This document shows positions 5,700 to 5,868 of a DNA stretch of 5,868 bases, one piece after another. Source of the stretch: an uncultured Clostridia bacterium (GTDB lineage: Bacteria > Bacillota > Clostridia > Christensenellales > CAG-138); the NCBI GenBank assembly GCA_937913075.1, contig CALEPU010000217.1:1-5868 (forward strand), given 5' to 3'. Made by a program: the position numbers and the translations under genes. Every line of letters starts with the position of its first letter. Position 1 is the first letter of the stretch. The notes beneath the pieces are model-generated. The model was not told the DNA's origin and ran no database searches. It saw only the letters and a list, made by a program, of their open reading frames with translations.

Positions 5700-5738
5700 A
5701 AAAGCTCCCTCCTGCCGCGGCAGGAGAGCCGAGCTTTT
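5700..5738. terminator. Bidirectional intrinsic terminator between convergent genes
   Basis: AAAAGCTC (5700-5707) pairs with GAGCTTTT (5731-5738). Inside it, the 16-nt palindrome TCCTGCCGCGGCAGGA (5710-5725) forms a second stem, with a small asymmetric internal loop between them. Each strand ends the stem in TTTT. It sits 36 nt after the stop of the 81-codon gene and 25 nt after the stop of the minus-strand gene at the right edge, so it can serve both. Confidence 0.75.
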
Positions 5739-5762
5739 ACACCGGCGCAAAATACGGAAGGC

Positions 5763-5868
5763 TTATAATCGTCTCTGCCGTTCGCCGACGAGGAACAGCA
5801 AACGCTCTCGGAGCATGCGCTTCGCCGCTTCGGTGAAGTAGTTATGACCGGAGCCCGGAAGGGTATGG
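5763..5868 (-). CDS. C-terminal end of a protein running off the right edge
   Basis: A minus-strand frame is open from the right edge and ends with TAA at 5765-5763, giving 34 C-terminal residues. It begins HTLPGSGHNYFTEAAKRM and ends with an Arg/Leu-rich helix (RERLLFLVGERQRRL). A GSGH followed by an aromatic residue and a closing helix resembles the catalytic-His end of alpha/beta hydrolases, but 34 residues are too few to assign a family. Support as a gene comes from the plausible protein composition, the terminator placed just after its stop, and the absence of any competing frame. The start and most of the gene lie outside the window. Confidence 0.5.
   Translation of the reverse strand, partial: HTLPGSGHNYFTEAAKRMLRERLLFLVGERQRRL

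Overview
The window looks like chromosomal sequence from a moderately GC-rich member of the Clostridia (Bacillota). The evidence is a tRNA-Phe-type T-box leader in front of pheS-pheT, AGGAGG-type ribosome binding sites, consensus sigma-A promoters and a DegV-family gene. No insertion sequence, CRISPR array, prophage gene, rRNA or confident tRNA is visible. Most of the window is core, housekeeping DNA.

Layout. At 1-60 a hairpin followed by a T-run looks like a plus-strand terminator for a gene beyond the left edge, which would converge on pheT. From 3866 down to 89, on the minus strand, lies one transcription unit. It has a perfect-consensus promoter (TTGACA, 17 bp, TATAAT), a leader of about 278 nt that folds as a T-box with a UUC (Phe) specifier, a terminator in competition with an antiterminator, then pheS (342 codons), a 21-nt gap carrying the pheT ribosome binding site, and pheT (804 codons). 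Together these make the alpha and beta chains of phenylalanyl-tRNA synthetase, induced when uncharged tRNA-Phe accumulates. Upstream, also on the minus strand, is a DegV-family (fatty-acid-binding) gene with its own promoter and a leader of about 112 nt that contains several complementary segments.

The 613 nt between the DegV gene and the next plus-strand gene hold no convincing protein gene. They do contain the DegV promoter with an inverted repeat across its -35 box, a nested palindromic segment at 5185-5270 that could fold as a long RNA hairpin with a C(UUCG)G tetraloop, and several candidate plus-strand promoter elements. The plus strand then carries an 81-codon gene of unknown function (basic first third, acidic remainder) with an excellent ribosome binding site. 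A two-way terminator separates it from the C-terminal end of a minus-strand gene that runs off the right edge.

No obviously new multi-gene system is present. The least explained parts are the intergenic stretch 4806-5418 and the 81-residue protein.
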